DNA from: Bartonella vinsonii subsp. arupensis OK-94-513
GTDB taxonomy: Bacteria; Pseudomonadota; Alphaproteobacteria; Rhizobiales; Rhizobiaceae
Direction of reading: 5' to 3'
Length of the DNA: 64,000 nt
Assembly: GCF_000278235.1 (NCBI RefSeq)
Contig: NZ_JH725037.1
Span: 161,069-225,068 of the forward strand
Part shown: in pieces, positions 51,459 to 62,353 of the stretch
Layout of the letters: each line of letters starts with the position of its first letter
Position numbering within the stretch: position 1 is the first letter of the stretch
Made by a program: the position numbers and the translations under genes
The notes under the pieces: model-generated
The model's database searches: none
Seen by the model: only the letters and a program-made list of their open reading frames with translations
What the model was told of the DNA's origin: nothing

Positions 51459-51777
51459 TTGCAGTCTTATTTTCTAAGGATTTCCATATCTGTTTTAATT
51501 CTTCCAAGTGTGTTGAAAAATGAAGCTGCTTGTAACGAGATGTGCTGCCACATTTCAGAGAAATACAAGAAGATGGAATTTTCCATTGCTTCGCTAAAAA
51601 TTTAATGAGAGCTTTATTTGCTTTTCCATCTTCAGGTACAGCACGAAGGCGTATAGCCAAATACTGCTTTCCATCATCCCTACACTCAACCCCCAATATT
51701 CGATCAGCACAAGCCTTTGGAGTGAGATGAACAAATAGAATCAAGCCATGAGTGTCATCTTGATAAAACATCTTCAT
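51454..51777 (-). CDS. YggU/DUF167 family protein
   Basis: This 107-residue protein belongs to the DUF167 (YggU) family of small conserved proteins of unknown function. Family features visible are LFVHLTPKACADRI, YLAIRLRAVPEDGKANKALIKFLAKQW and SCISLKCGSTSRYKQLHF. It lies 18 bases downstream of yggT, a pairing conserved across proteobacteria. The 3' end overlaps the shared terminator with ppa. Confidence 0.85.
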   Translation of the reverse strand: MKMFYQDDTHGLILFVHLTPKACADRILGVECRDDGKQYLAIRLRAVPEDGKANKALIKFLAKQWKIPSSCISLKCGSTSRYKQLHFSTHLEELKQIWKSLENKTAK

Positions 51778-51795
51778 TCATCTCATATCGCATTT

Positions 51796-52089
51796 TTATA
51801 GATACATGCCTGCATAAGCGCGCCACATGAAAGTACGAATAAAATAAATAATTATAAACACTACAATAGGCGAAATATCAATTGTTCCAAGATTTGGCAA
51901 GAACTGCCGGATACGGCTTAAAACTGGCTCCGTAAGCTGATGCAGAAATCTTCCTATTAAAACAACAAAGCGATTGCGTGCATTTATGATATTAAATACA
52001 TAAAGCCAAGAAAAAATAACACTTGCGATTAAAACATCAATATAAATACTGAAAATGAGATCAATCACTTCAAGTAATGCATAAACCAT
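51796..52089 (-). CDS. YggT family membrane protein
   Basis: The 97-residue protein has two membrane segments ([22 protein letters not shown] and [20 protein letters not shown]) separated by a loop with [22 protein letters not shown], the YggT signature. Family members are linked to membrane organisation, osmotic or cell-division functions, without a defined biochemical activity. It precedes yggU in a two-gene operon. Confidence 0.88.
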   Translation of the reverse strand: MVYALLEVIDLIFSIYIDVLIASVIFSWLYVFNIINARNRFVVLIGRFLHQLTEPVLSRIRQFLPNLGTIDISPIVVFIIIYFIRTFMWRAYAGMYL

Positions 52090-52402
52090 GCCTTATTCCT
52101 CTTTCAATTAAAAAAACAGAAGAGCGTAAGAGTTATCATTAAAATAAATCTGTTTATCGAATAATGCTTTTATACTTCAGCGTTCTTTTTCCCATGAATG
52201 GAAAATCTAAACATCGCTATTCTTCACCTCTATATTATAGTGATGATACCTGATAAACAAATATGAGAAACAAAGAATAGCTTATCAAAATAAAAGCAAC
52301 AGGGAACGGTCCAGAAAATTTTCAAACAATTTCTGAACATTCTTTATACAATAATTACGTTTTTAACCGTAAACACGTTATAAAAAATATTTAAACTAAA
52401 AA
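52090..52402. other. Non-coding stretch between ialB and yggT
   Basis: About 310 bases without a credible gene. It holds the ialB terminator at its right edge and the presumed yggT promoter at its left edge. Confidence 0.5.
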
Positions 52403-52418
52403 CGGCCTTTAAAGGCCG
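52403..52418 (-). terminator. Intrinsic terminator of ialB
   Basis: CGGCCTTTAAAGGCCG is a perfect 16-base palindrome 20 bases after the ialB stop. On the minus strand it is followed by TTTTTAG. Confidence 0.75.
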
Positions 52419-52437
52419 CCTTTATTATATTTTACAA

Positions 52438-52998
52438 TTACTTCTGCAAAGCAGTCAAACGGTTAAGAGCATTGCTAAAACCATTCAGTTGAACGAACAA
52501 ATCATTCAAAGGTGGTTCGCCTGGAGCAGCAATCGTCATAGCCAATTTCAAATGCTTTCCAGCACGTAAAGCCGCTACGTGATTTTTATCAAACACTATA
52601 GGAACAATGCAACCTGCTGGTACACAAGTCCGAATACCGGTTTCGATAGCAGCTTTTCCTTCATCGACTTGTAAACGAACAGGCTTAGAAACCAAAATGC
52701 CAAAAGGAACCGTTAAATTACCAGATACCACACCATCAGCATTGAGAATAACATTCATAGCCACAACAACACGCCCCTGATCATTTACCTCTTGGCGGTG
52801 CATGAAACAAACTTTTTTTCCCTCTTGTATACCACAATTAATAGTCCACAAGCCGTAGGTTTCAGCCAAAGAAGAAGCGCCATTTGGCAATGTAGCCGCT
52901 GCATTTTTTGTTTCAGTAGACTTTGAACCTGTTGCAAAGGCTACAGAAGAAATACTCAAAAGAGTAAAGACTATAAGTAAATTAAATAACTTTTTCAT
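52438..52998 (-). CDS. ialB: Invasion-associated locus B protein
   Basis: IalB is a secreted or outer-membrane-associated protein that, with IalA, lets Bartonella bacilliformis invade erythrocytes. The 186-residue protein has a signal peptide (LFNLLIVFTLLSISSVAFA) and an IalB-family mature domain with four cysteines (NCGIQEGKKVCFMHRQ, RTCVPAGCIVPIVF), probably two disulfides. The start ATG 52998 matches family length; the frame runs 22 codons further upstream. It lies 116 bases after ialA and has its own terminator. Confidence 0.93.
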   Translation of the reverse strand: MKKLFNLLIVFTLLSISSVAFATGSKSTETKNAAATLPNGASSLAETYGLWTINCGIQEGKKVCFMHRQEVNDQGRVVVAMNVILNADGVVSGNLTVPFGILVSKPVRLQVDEGKAAIETGIRTCVPAGCIVPIVFDKNHVAALRAGKHLKLAMTIAAPGEPPLNDLFVQLNGFSNALNRLTALQK

Positions 52999-53114
52999 TT
53001 TATATTCCAGTTCTTTACATAAAAGAGAAACACGTTTATTATCTTTTAATAGTAGATATAACATAAAGCATTCTTAATAAAAAAAAGCTTTCTATAATTA
53101 TATAGCTTTTATAA

Positions 53115-53633
53115 TCACCTAAGGCTACCTCGAAATTCGTTGACGACTCTCCTATAAACACACTTTTTAAAAGAAATAACAATTGAAGGAAGAGTTTCCA
53201 AATCAATCCATTTCCACTGGTCAAATTCTGCTTTATTACCATCTGGTGGGGGATTAATTGTAATTTCAGAGAGATCACCTGTAAATTGAAAAGCGAACCA
53301 TTTTTGTATTTGTCCGCGATATTTATTGTTTAATGTACACCCAACAAGTTCTTGTGGAAAATCATAATGGAACCAATCCTTTGCTTCCTTAATCAACTTT
53401 ACAGATCGGATGCCCGTTTCTTCGTACAGTTCACGACGTGCTGCATCTAATGGCTCTTCATTCTCATCTATCCCTCCTTGAGGAAGTTGCCAACGGTGAG
53501 ACATCTCAGTATCGGCATGAGCGGGCGTCATTAAACGGCGCCCAACCCAAACTTTACTTGCATGATTAAACACAACAATCCCAACACCTTTCCGATAAGG
53601 AAGAGTTTTTAAATTAATCACTGCATCATTCAT
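53115..53633 (-). CDS. ialA: RNA pyrophosphohydrolase (invasion locus A)
   Basis: IalA is the Bartonella RppH/NudH: it hydrolyses dinucleoside polyphosphates and trims 5' pyrophosphate from mRNA to start decay. The 172-residue protein contains YRKGVGIVVFNHASKVWVGRR and the Nudix box GGIDENEEPLDAARRELYEETG, preceded by HRWQLPQ. It was first described as an invasion factor together with ialB. It follows ctpA by 34 bases. Confidence 0.94.
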   Translation of the reverse strand: MNDAVINLKTLPYRKGVGIVVFNHASKVWVGRRLMTPAHADTEMSHRWQLPQGGIDENEEPLDAARRELYEETGIRSVKLIKEAKDWFHYDFPQELVGCTLNNKYRGQIQKWFAFQFTGDLSEITINPPPDGNKAEFDQWKWIDLETLPSIVISFKKCVYRRVVNEFRGSLR

Positions 53634-53667
53634 CCAATTATCCCCAGCATAAACCGCATATTCTTCC

Positions 53668-54978
53668 TTACTTTAAAATATCTTTATGAGGATCTGGTGG
53701 AAATGCTGCATGTGCCATTTCACCCCGTAACAACTTATAAGCTTCATGCAATTGTACATCATCCTTGGGATCCTGTGGAACAAAAGCTGCTGATCCGGAC
53801 CCTTTATTGTTTTCCCGCTTCCCTTTAATATGTCCCTTTAATGTAGATTCACCAATCTTTACATCATAGCCTTTATATTTTTCAGGGAGCGGCTGCTCTA
53901 CAATAATATCAGGTGTGATCCCAGTTCCTTGAATTGAAGTACCAGACGGCGTGTAATAAAGTGCTGTTGTTAAACGTAAAGCACCATTTTCACCTAAGGG
54001 GATAATCGTTTGAACAGATCCTTTACCAAAAGACTGCGTCCCTAAAATTGTAGCACGACGATGATCTTGTAAAGCACCTGCAACAATTTCAGAAGCACTT
54101 GCCGAACCACCGTTAATGAGCACAATGAGAGGTTTTCCATTGATGATATCCCCCGGCTTAGCATCAAATCTCGTCACATCACTCTTCTTACGCCCACGGG
54201 TTGATACAATCTCACCTTTATCAAGAAAGGCACTCGAAACACTCACAGCTTGGTCTAAAAGACCACCAGGATTAAGCCGCAAATCAAGAACATATCCCTT
54301 CAACTTATCTTGAGGAATTTTCGACTGAACATCTTTAATAGCAGCCTGAAGATTGCCAAAAGTCTGTTCAGAAAACTGAATAATTCTTAAATACCCAATA
54401 TCATCCTCAACACGATATTTCACCGCCTTTACTTTGATGATATCACGAACAACCTTAATTTCGAGTGGCTTATCAACACCAGAACGAATAATTGTCAACG
54501 TAATTGGTGTTCCAGGAGCACCCCGCATCTTACTAACAGCTTCATTCAATGTTAGACCATTCGTCTGTACACCATCGATTTTTGAAATGAGATCCCCTGC
54601 CAAAATACCTGCTTTTGAAGCAGGTGTATCATCCATTGGAGAAACAACTTTAATTAAGTTCTTTTCCATGGTTACTTCAATACCAAGCCCCCCGAATTCT
54701 CCCTTTGTAGAATCTCGCATCTCCTTGGCTTCTTGCGCATTCATGTAAGAAGAATGGGGATCAAGCGATGTCAGCATCCCATTGATAGCATTTTCAATAA
54801 GTTTTTTATCATCTGGAACCGTCACATATTGCATACGTACGCGTTCAAAGACATCGCCAAATATGGCTAGATCTTTGTACACATCACCTTCGTTATTGGC
54901 AGCAACAGACTGCACCATAATCATTGAACAGGCGCCGAGAAATACCCCAGCGACCAAAAGAATAACTTTACGAATCAT
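53668..54978 (-). CDS. ctpA: Carboxy-terminal processing protease
   Basis: CtpA is a periplasmic S41 serine protease that trims the C-termini of envelope proteins. The 436-residue protein has a signal segment (VILLVAGVFLGACSM), a PDZ domain (about 85-165: GGLGIEVTMEKNLIKVVSPMDDTPASKAGILAGD) and the protease domain with LRLNPGGLLDQAV, NGGSASASEIVAGALQDHRRA (catalytic Ser) and GTQSFGKGSVQT (catalytic Lys). Cys17 in LGAC resembles a lipobox, so it may be lipid-anchored. The start overlaps the envC stop by 11 bases. ialA and ialB follow. Confidence 0.95.
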   Translation of the reverse strand: MIRKVILLVAGVFLGACSMIMVQSVAANNEGDVYKDLAIFGDVFERVRMQYVTVPDDKKLIENAINGMLTSLDPHSSYMNAQEAKEMRDSTKGEFGGLGIEVTMEKNLIKVVSPMDDTPASKAGILAGDLISKIDGVQTNGLTLNEAVSKMRGAPGTPITLTIIRSGVDKPLEIKVVRDIIKVKAVKYRVEDDIGYLRIIQFSEQTFGNLQAAIKDVQSKIPQDKLKGYVLDLRLNPGGLLDQAVSVSSAFLDKGEIVSTRGRKKSDVTRFDAKPGDIINGKPLIVLINGGSASASEIVAGALQDHRRATILGTQSFGKGSVQTIIPLGENGALRLTTALYYTPSGTSIQGTGITPDIIVEQPLPEKYKGYDVKIGESTLKGHIKGKRENNKGSGSAAFVPQDPKDDVQLHEAYKLLRGEMAHAAFPPDPHKDILK

Positions 54979-56254
54979 TTTGGTTCCTTCTTGTTTTTTC
55001 AGTACGCCACCAAGGAGTTGGATTTACAGGCTTCCCCTGTTTTCTAAACTCAATGTAAAGCATTGGAGCAGTTTTGCCTATATCCAATGCAACACTGTTC
55101 GCAATAAATTGCATTCCCATCGTTCCAAGAGGTTCACCTGCAAGAACAAACTGCCCCTGAGTAACATTGATTCTCGACATTCCAATAAGAACAATATGAT
55201 AACCACTCCCAACATTGAGAATAATTAATTGTCCATAAGAACGAAATGGTCCAGCAAAAGCAACAAAAGCATCAGAAGGTGATATAACAATAGCTGATGC
55301 TTCTGTTTCAATCATCTCACCAAAGCGTGTCATCTGCGAACTATTATGAACATGTTGCACGCGTTTTCCCAAAACAGGTAAAAGTAAAGAGCCTTTTCGG
55401 CTTTCAAAATTGGACTGCTCTAATAATTGTAAATTTTTCTTTACCTGTATTGATGTATCAGAATTAAGCTTTGATTGTCGATCAAGCTCTAAAATCAATT
55501 CCTCTAAAGACTGTGCTTTTTTAGCAAGAATAATGTTTTTTTGTTTCTGCTCTGTCAGTTCTTTTTCTGACTTTTTTTGTAATTGTGCTTTTTTATCTAA
55601 TAAAAGTTCTAAACGCTTTCGCTGTTCTGCTTGATTTTGCATATTCTTTTTTAATGCTGTGTATTCCGCAGCAATTGAATTGGTTAAAGTGGTCAATGCC
55701 TTCAGACTTTCTGTTAAAGCCTGCGTTTTTTCCTGCATTTGAGATACAACACTCCCTAATAAAACAGAACTGTGTATAGAAGCTAACACATCCTCGGGCC
55801 GCAACAAAAGAGCAGGAGGTGGATTTAATCCCATGCGTTCTAAAATGGCAAGTACTTCAGCAAATTCAGCACGCCTATTTTTCAAATTTTTATGAACTTG
55901 TACCCGCTGTTCTATCATTTTTTTTAGTTTTTCTTCTCTTTCAGCAATATCATTTGCTGCTGCACGTTCTGCTTTAGCAGCTTTTATGAGTGCATCACTC
56001 AAAGCATGCTGATCTTTTTTTAAACGCTCAACTTGACGCGTAAGAAAAATAACACGCTCACGCGAGAGTGAAATATTTTGGTGAGTTTCTATCAACGCTT
56101 TATGTGCTGCTTCTACATTATTTATTGTATCTTCAGCATGCGATACAGAAAAGCATCCGCCCATAATACTCAAGAACAGCACAACAAATATCACGCATTC
56201 CTCATATAAATGTCGCATCTTTTTATGAAGAAGCTTCTTCATTTGCCCAACCAT
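54968..56254 (-). CDS. EnvC-like murein hydrolase activator with degenerate LytM domain
   Basis: EnvC-type proteins activate periplasmic amidases at the division site. The 428-residue protein has a signal segment (VIFVVLFLSIMGGCFSVSHA), long coiled coils (about 45-285) and a C-terminal LytM/M23 domain (about 295-415). The zinc ligands of active M23 peptidases are missing: no HxxxD is present, YAHL is replaced by LIGMS, and HLHFE by MLYIEF. Like E. coli EnvC it should be catalytically inactive and regulatory. It overlaps ctpA by 11 bases, linking cell-wall splitting with proteolytic trimming. Confidence 0.85.
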   Translation of the reverse strand: MVGQMKKLLHKKMRHLYEECVIFVVLFLSIMGGCFSVSHAEDTINNVEAAHKALIETHQNISLSRERVIFLTRQVERLKKDQHALSDALIKAAKAERAAANDIAEREEKLKKMIEQRVQVHKNLKNRRAEFAEVLAILERMGLNPPPALLLRPEDVLASIHSSVLLGSVVSQMQEKTQALTESLKALTTLTNSIAAEYTALKKNMQNQAEQRKRLELLLDKKAQLQKKSEKELTEQKQKNIILAKKAQSLEELILELDRQSKLNSDTSIQVKKNLQLLEQSNFESRKGSLLLPVLGKRVQHVHNSSQMTRFGEMIETEASAIVISPSDAFVAFAGPFRSYGQLIILNVGSGYHIVLIGMSRINVTQGQFVLAGEPLGTMGMQFIANSVALDIGKTAPMLYIEFRKQGKPVNPTPWWRTEKTRRNQNDS

Positions 56255-56350
56255 TCAGCATCATCGCATAAACTAGCGATGCTTTAAATGATGTCCGCTA
56301 AAACAATATTAATAAATATATCAATAGGTGCTAAAAATTGCACAAAAAGA

Positions 56351-56833
56351 TTAAAAACGATGATATGGATGATTGCTTGCAATTGTTACAGCACGATAAA
56401 GCTGTTCTGTAAGAAGTATGCGCGCAATTTGATGCGGCCACGTCATCAAACCAAAAGACAAAAGAAAATCAGCACGATTTCTTATCTGATCATTATGCCC
56501 ATCAGGCCCTCCTAAAGCAATGATAAGATCACGGACACCTTCATCACGATAAAACCCCAATTTTTCAGCAAAAGCAGATGAGGAAATCGACTGTCCACGC
56601 TCATCCAACACGATTAATTGACACTTCTCAGGCAAAAAAGCGATAAGCTTTTTCCCCTCTTCTTCCATACGCTGACATGCTGTCTGAGCACGACTTTCTG
56701 ATATCTCCTGTAGTTTTTTAAAATGAAATCCCACAGCTCCAGAACTTTTAGAAAAACGATCCAAATAATGGTGAACCAACTTTTGCTCCGCTCCCTTCTT
56801 CATGCGCCCAACAGCAAAAATAGAAATTTGCAT
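56351..56833 (-). CDS. rlmH: 23S rRNA pseudouridine-1915 methyltransferase
   Basis: RlmH, a SPOUT methyltransferase, N3-methylates pseudouridine 1915 of 23S rRNA. The 160-residue protein has MQISIFAVGRMKKGAEQ, IVLDERGQSISSSAFAEKL, LIIALGGPDGH and the C-terminal SLGLMTWPHQIARILLTEQLYRA-type knot (here SFGLMTWPH). The ATG at 56833 is one base after the rsfS stop with GGAG inside rsfS, so the two are coupled. Confidence 0.95.
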   Translation of the reverse strand: MQISIFAVGRMKKGAEQKLVHHYLDRFSKSSGAVGFHFKKLQEISESRAQTACQRMEEEGKKLIAFLPEKCQLIVLDERGQSISSSAFAEKLGFYRDEGVRDLIIALGGPDGHNDQIRNRADFLLSFGLMTWPHQIARILLTEQLYRAVTIASNHPYHRF

Positions 56834-56834
56834 G

Positions 56835-57278
56835 TTAATGATCTCCAAAGAGAACCGACTTTGTATTGTTTAAATCTGGAGCAAGCCACATTTTTTCTAA
56901 ATTGTAAAAGAGACGAATTTCTGGACGAAAAAGATGGACAATGATATCACCTGTATCAATCAATACCCAATCACCTCCCACAAGCCCTTCTACCTTTGCA
57001 ACACCATACCCATTGTCTTTCCAAGTGCGTAACAAATGGTCAGCAACAGCAGTTATATGACGTTGTGAGTGGGCTGAAGCTATCACCATGTAATCAGCCA
57101 AAGATGATTTACCTTGAATATCAATGGAGATGATATCTTCTGCCTTCATATCCTCTAAACTCTTGAGAATAATTTCAAGACCCTCACTGGCAGAAAAGAT
57201 TTTTTTTTCTGTCGCAGATACAATACCGTAAGAGCTTTTTTGTGCAACGTTTTCCAGACCAATATCCTTTCTTATCAT
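56835..57278 (-). CDS. rsfS: Ribosomal silencing factor RsfS
   Basis: RsfS binds ribosomal protein uL14 and blocks subunit joining when nutrients are scarce. The 147-residue protein has the family core EIILKSLEDMKAEDIISIDIQGKSSLADYMVIASAHSQRHITAVADHL and GDWVLIDTGDIIVHLFRPEIR. About 30 extra N-terminal residues precede the core. It sits between nadD and rlmH, a conserved order. Confidence 0.94.
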   Translation of the reverse strand: MIRKDIGLENVAQKSSYGIVSATEKKIFSASEGLEIILKSLEDMKAEDIISIDIQGKSSLADYMVIASAHSQRHITAVADHLLRTWKDNGYGVAKVEGLVGGDWVLIDTGDIIVHLFRPEIRLFYNLEKMWLAPDLNNTKSVLFGDH

Positions 57279-57320
57279 TTGATAATATAAAAAAAAGAGA
57301 AGCAGAATCTTCTAAAATAT

Positions 57321-57947
57321 TCAAGAAAAATCATTCTCCTTTAAACGAAGGTTTGTTGAAGATTGAAAAGACAAAGGTCCATGCAAATAAGTCCAAGCCG
57401 GTGGTTTCATAAAAGGCAATCGTATACTTTCTCTCTCATCTAAACGAAAAGAACGGTAAATCTGTGCCATAGGAGAAGAAAGTGCTGGTATATGCGCAAA
57501 AGGACGATCAACAATCGCAACAGGAAGCATAGAGATGATATCATGCCATCGACACCAACAATGAATCGTTGCAAAACTATCTGCCCCCATCACCCACACA
57601 AAATGGACTCCGCGATAATGTGTAAGAATATAAGAAATTGTATCTACTGATACTTTGCTGCCTATCGCCTGTTCAAAACCCGTTACGCGAATCTTCGGAT
57701 GATCAATGAGTTCAATACTTAAGCGCATTCTTTCATCTAAGGAAGGTAAATGTGTCCGGTCTTTTAAGGGGTTTCCTGGAGTAACCATCCACCATAATTG
57801 ATCAAGACACAAACGCCGAATTGCGGCCTTTGCAACAAGAAGATGCCCAGCATGCGGTGGATTAAAAGACCCACCAAAAAGACCAACAACATTGGACTTT
57901 TCAACATAGGGCATGCGATTCTTCCAAGGAAAAAATGGATTTTTCAA
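57321..57947 (-). CDS. nadD: Nicotinate-nucleotide adenylyltransferase
   Basis: NadD adenylates nicotinate mononucleotide on the route to NAD. The protein has [19 protein letters not shown] (HxGH nucleotide-binding motif), [11 protein letters not shown] and [16 protein letters not shown]. From TTG 57947, which overlaps the proA stop (TTGA), it is 208 residues; ATG 57914 with GGAAG six bases upstream gives MPYVEK and 197 residues and may be the true start. Downstream are rsfS and rlmH. Confidence 0.93.
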   Translation of the reverse strand: MKNPFFPWKNRMPYVEKSNVVGLFGGSFNPPHAGHLLVAKAAIRRLCLDQLWWMVTPGNPLKDRTHLPSLDERMRLSIELIDHPKIRVTGFEQAIGSKVSVDTISYILTHYRGVHFVWVMGADSFATIHCWCRWHDIISMLPVAIVDRPFAHIPALSSPMAQIYRSFRLDERESIRLPFMKPPAWTYLHGPLSFQSSTNLRLKENDFS

Positions 57948-59200
57948 GGTCTGACCTGTCCATTTCCTTTGATATGGTACTGAAATGATGTTAGTTGTTC
58001 AACACCTATCGGACCACGCGCATGCATTTTTCCTGTTGCGATACCAATTTCTGCCCCAAAACCAAATTCACCTCCATCAGCAAATTGTGTAGATGCATTA
58101 TGAAGCAAAATAGCTGAATCCAAACGGTTAAAAAACATTTTCACCACCCTCATATCTTCAGCAATAATCGATTCTGTATGACCCGATGAGTACCGTTGAA
58201 TATGTGCAATAGCTCCCTCAATACCTTCAACTGTTTTTACAGAAAGAATGGCATCAAGATATTCGTGCGACCAATCTTCTTCTGTAGCTAATTTGGCATC
58301 TGGCATAAAAAAAACAATATCTTCTGTTGCACGAATTTCACACCCCTTTTGCTGTAAAGCAATCAGAACAGGAAGAAACTTTTTTAATGCTTTGCGGTCA
58401 ATAAGAACTGTTTCAACAGCACCGCATATACCTGTTCGCCGTAACTTTGCATTTAGAACAATATTACGCGCCATATCTAAATCTGCTGATTGATCAATAT
58501 AAATATGACAGAGCCCCTCTAAATGCGCAAAAGTTGGAACACGTGCATCAGACTGAACGCGTGCAACAAGACTTTTCCCACCACGAGGAATAATAACATC
58601 AATCGTACCATCCAAACCCTTGAGCATTTCTCCAACAGCACCACGATCTGTTGTTCCAACCATTTGAATGGCATCTTTAGGAAAACCAGCTTCCTCCAAT
58701 CCCTTCACCAACGCCAAATGAAGTGCATGAGCAGAATGAAAACTATCTGAACCTCCCCGTAAAATTGCAGCATTTCCAGCCTTCAAACATAAAGCACTTG
58801 CATCAATTGTAACATTTGGTCGACTTTCATAAATGATGCCAATGACACCAAGAGGTGTACGGACACGACTAATATGAAGCCCATTTGGACGGGTCCATTC
58901 ACTCATCACTTGTCCAACGGGATCAGGCAAATCAGCAATTTGACGCACACTCTCTATGATTGCATGCAAACGCAATTCATCTAATTTAAGCCGATCAACC
59001 ATTGCTGCTTTTAAATTATTATGAGCAGCATTCTCTAAATCTTGACAATTCGCTCGTAAGATTTCAGTTGAATGCGCTTCTAAACTCAAAGCTATCATTT
59101 CTAATGCTTTGGTCTTTTGTTCAGAAGACATAGCAGCTAATGCCGCAGCGGCATAGCGTGCTTTTCGCCCCATGTCCTGCATTTGTTCTTTTAACACCAT
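57944..59200 (-). CDS. proA: Gamma-glutamyl phosphate reductase
   Basis: ProA reduces glutamyl phosphate to glutamate semialdehyde for proline synthesis. The 418-residue protein is an aldehyde-dehydrogenase fold with [46 protein letters not shown], the catalytic Cys in [12 protein letters not shown], and [22 protein letters not shown]. It follows proB by 47 bases and overlaps the nadD frame by four. Confidence 0.97.
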   Translation of the reverse strand: MVLKEQMQDMGRKARYAAAALAAMSSEQKTKALEMIALSLEAHSTEILRANCQDLENAAHNNLKAAMVDRLKLDELRLHAIIESVRQIADLPDPVGQVMSEWTRPNGLHISRVRTPLGVIGIIYESRPNVTIDASALCLKAGNAAILRGGSDSFHSAHALHLALVKGLEEAGFPKDAIQMVGTTDRGAVGEMLKGLDGTIDVIIPRGGKSLVARVQSDARVPTFAHLEGLCHIYIDQSADLDMARNIVLNAKLRRTGICGAVETVLIDRKALKKFLPVLIALQQKGCEIRATEDIVFFMPDAKLATEEDWSHEYLDAILSVKTVEGIEGAIAHIQRYSSGHTESIIAEDMRVVKMFFNRLDSAILLHNASTQFADGGEFGFGAEIGIATGKMHARGPIGVEQLTSFQYHIKGNGQVRP

Positions 59201-59247
59201 AATATCATCCAGTCTGCCAAAATAATAAACAAAATAAAAATAATTTT

Positions 59248-60387
59248 TTAAGCAGAATCGGTCATACAGCGTAAAACCATATCATTACGATGGACCATAG
59301 CAGAACGTGCTTCATATCCAAGGATAGTTTCAATTTCTTCGCTTTTACAACCCATAATACGTATTACTTCATCTTTGCCATAACTCACAAGTCCACGAGC
59401 TACCTCAACCCCATTTGTATCAACAATGGCAACCGTATCTCCACGGTTAAACCTTCCCTCAACAGCAACAACTCCTGCAGCTAATAAGGATTTTCCAGAT
59501 TCAAGAGCTTTAACCGCTCCCTGATCAATCGTCAAAATACCAGATGGATCTAAATGACCAGAAATCCATGTTTTCCAAGCGTTAACAGGCTTTTCACCAG
59601 CAGCAAAAAAACTTCTGCGTTCCCCTCTGTCAAGCGCCGCAAGAGGATTCATACGCTTACCTGAAGTAATAACCATCGCCGTTCCAGCGGAATTTGCTAT
59701 TTTCCCAGCATCTAACTTGGTCTTCATTCCTCCACGAGAAAGTTCTGAAGCAGCCACATCTGCCATTTTCTCGATATCACTCGTGATTGAAGCAATAAAA
59801 GGAATAAATTCAGCCGTTGGATCACGATGGGGAGATTTTGTATAAAGTCCATCAATATCTGATAAAAGTATTAAAAGATCCGAACCCATCATTGTTGCTA
59901 CTCGCGCTGCTAAACGATCATTATCCCCATAGCGAATTTCACTTGTTGCAACGGTATCATTTTCATTAATAACGGGGACCGCACCAAAACGCAAAAGTAC
60001 ATTAATTGTAGCGCGTGCATTAAGATAACGTCGCCGTTCTTCCGTATCGAAGAGAGTGAGTAAAATTTGACCCGTTTTTAATCCATATTGAGCAAGCGCA
60101 TCACCATATGTTTTAGCTAACTCAATTTGTCCCAACGCAGCACATGCCTGACTCTCTTCTAATTTCAAAGCCCCCTTAGGAAGCTGTAGCAATGTCCTTC
60201 CTAAAGCAATAGCACCTGAAGACACCAATAAAATCTCAACGCCTTTTTGATGCAACTGAGCAATATCACTTATCAAACTGTTAAGCCATTCGGCACGTAA
60301 ACCTGTCTGAGAATCAACCAAAAGAGCAGATCCAACTTTGATCACAATGCGTTTATAGTGCGCAAGTTTTTGTAATCCAACGGACAT
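59248..60387 (-). CDS. proB: Glutamate 5-kinase
   Basis: ProB phosphorylates glutamate in the first step of proline synthesis and is feedback-inhibited by proline. The 379-residue protein has the kinase domain ([62 protein letters not shown]) and a C-terminal PUA domain (about 285-365). The start is ATG 60387, nine bases after AGGG overlapping the obgE stop; TTG 60396 and ATG 60393 are poorer. It is directly downstream of obgE. Confidence 0.96.
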   Translation of the reverse strand: MSVGLQKLAHYKRIVIKVGSALLVDSQTGLRAEWLNSLISDIAQLHQKGVEILLVSSGAIALGRTLLQLPKGALKLEESQACAALGQIELAKTYGDALAQYGLKTGQILLTLFDTEERRRYLNARATINVLLRFGAVPVINENDTVATSEIRYGDNDRLAARVATMMGSDLLILLSDIDGLYTKSPHRDPTAEFIPFIASITSDIEKMADVAASELSRGGMKTKLDAGKIANSAGTAMVITSGKRMNPLAALDRGERRSFFAAGEKPVNAWKTWISGHLDPSGILTIDQGAVKALESGKSLLAAGVVAVEGRFNRGDTVAIVDTNGVEVARGLVSYGKDEVIRIMGCKSEEIETILGYEARSAMVHRNDMVLRCMTDSA

Positions 60388-60398
60388 CTTCATCAACC

Positions 60399-61424
<1,026 letters not shown>

Positions 61425-61598
61425 TCACTGAGGAATCAATCCCTCCACCTCTATAGGCAATGCATTAGTTTTACCAGTTTTTCATTATTGACAATAAAAA
61501 AAACTCTTAACACTCTCGCCAATAGTCGTTTAAAAATACTCTTAACATTCAAACCCATGCAAATAAACTTACTGCTTTTTGAAAAGAAGAAACTATTA

Positions 61599-62321
61599 TT
61601 ATACTTCTGCTTTTCCCTTAAATCCGAGTGCTAGAAGATAAAGCTCTACTGATTCTGATCGACTTGCAGGTGGTTTTACATGATGAACTGTTTTAAAATT
61701 CTGTTTTAATGTCGTAAGAAGAGTGTTCTCTGCTCCACCTTGAAAGGCTTTTGCTAAAAAATGCCCTCCAGGTTTAAGAACTGAAAGAGCAAAATCCGCA
61801 GCCACTTCACATAAATAAACTGTTCTTAAATGATCCGTCTGACGGTGCCCTGTTGTTGGAGCGGCCATATCAGAAAGAACCACATCCGGCTTTTCCCCTA
61901 AAGCATCAATTAATTTCTGCGGTGCATCTGCATGCAAAAAGTCCATTTTTAACATCACAACTCCAGGCAGCGGATTAACATGCAAATAATCAATACCAAC
62001 TACGCTAGGTTTTTGATCGTTTGATCCTACTACACGCACAGCAACCTGACACCACCCCCCTGGCGCCGCTCCTAAATCAATAATCTTTTGGCCTTTCTTG
62101 AGAAATTTATAACGCTCATTAATTTCGATTAACTTATAGGCCGCACGCGAACGATAACCATCCACTTTCGACTGATGGACATAAGGATCATTCAGATGCC
62201 GCTCTAACCACCGCCGTGATGACGCTTTAATGGTTCCTGCTTTTTTCTTTACACGTTGATATAACTCATGTGATCCTGAACCACCATATCCGCCAGCCGG
62301 TGTTTTTATCGTTTTTTTCAT
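61599..62321 (-). CDS. rlmE: 23S rRNA uridine-2552 2'-O-methyltransferase
   Basis: RlmE (RrmJ/FtsJ) methylates U2552 in the A-loop of 23S rRNA. The 240-residue protein has [38 protein letters not shown] (catalytic Lys and SAM loop), [13 protein letters not shown] (catalytic Asp) and FLAKAFQGG (catalytic Lys). It has an N-terminal basic extension of about 35 residues ([17 protein letters not shown]) typical of Rhizobiales. It lies 32 bases after the Ppx/GppA gene. Confidence 0.95.
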   Translation of the reverse strand: MKKTIKTPAGGYGGSGSHELYQRVKKKAGTIKASSRRWLERHLNDPYVHQSKVDGYRSRAAYKLIEINERYKFLKKGQKIIDLGAAPGGWCQVAVRVVGSNDQKPSVVGIDYLHVNPLPGVVMLKMDFLHADAPQKLIDALGEKPDVVLSDMAAPTTGHRQTDHLRTVYLCEVAADFALSVLKPGGHFLAKAFQGGAENTLLTTLKQNFKTVHHVKPPASRSESVELYLLALGFKGKAEV

Positions 62322-62353
62322 CGTTATTTATTGTCTCCGTATTCTGATAACTG

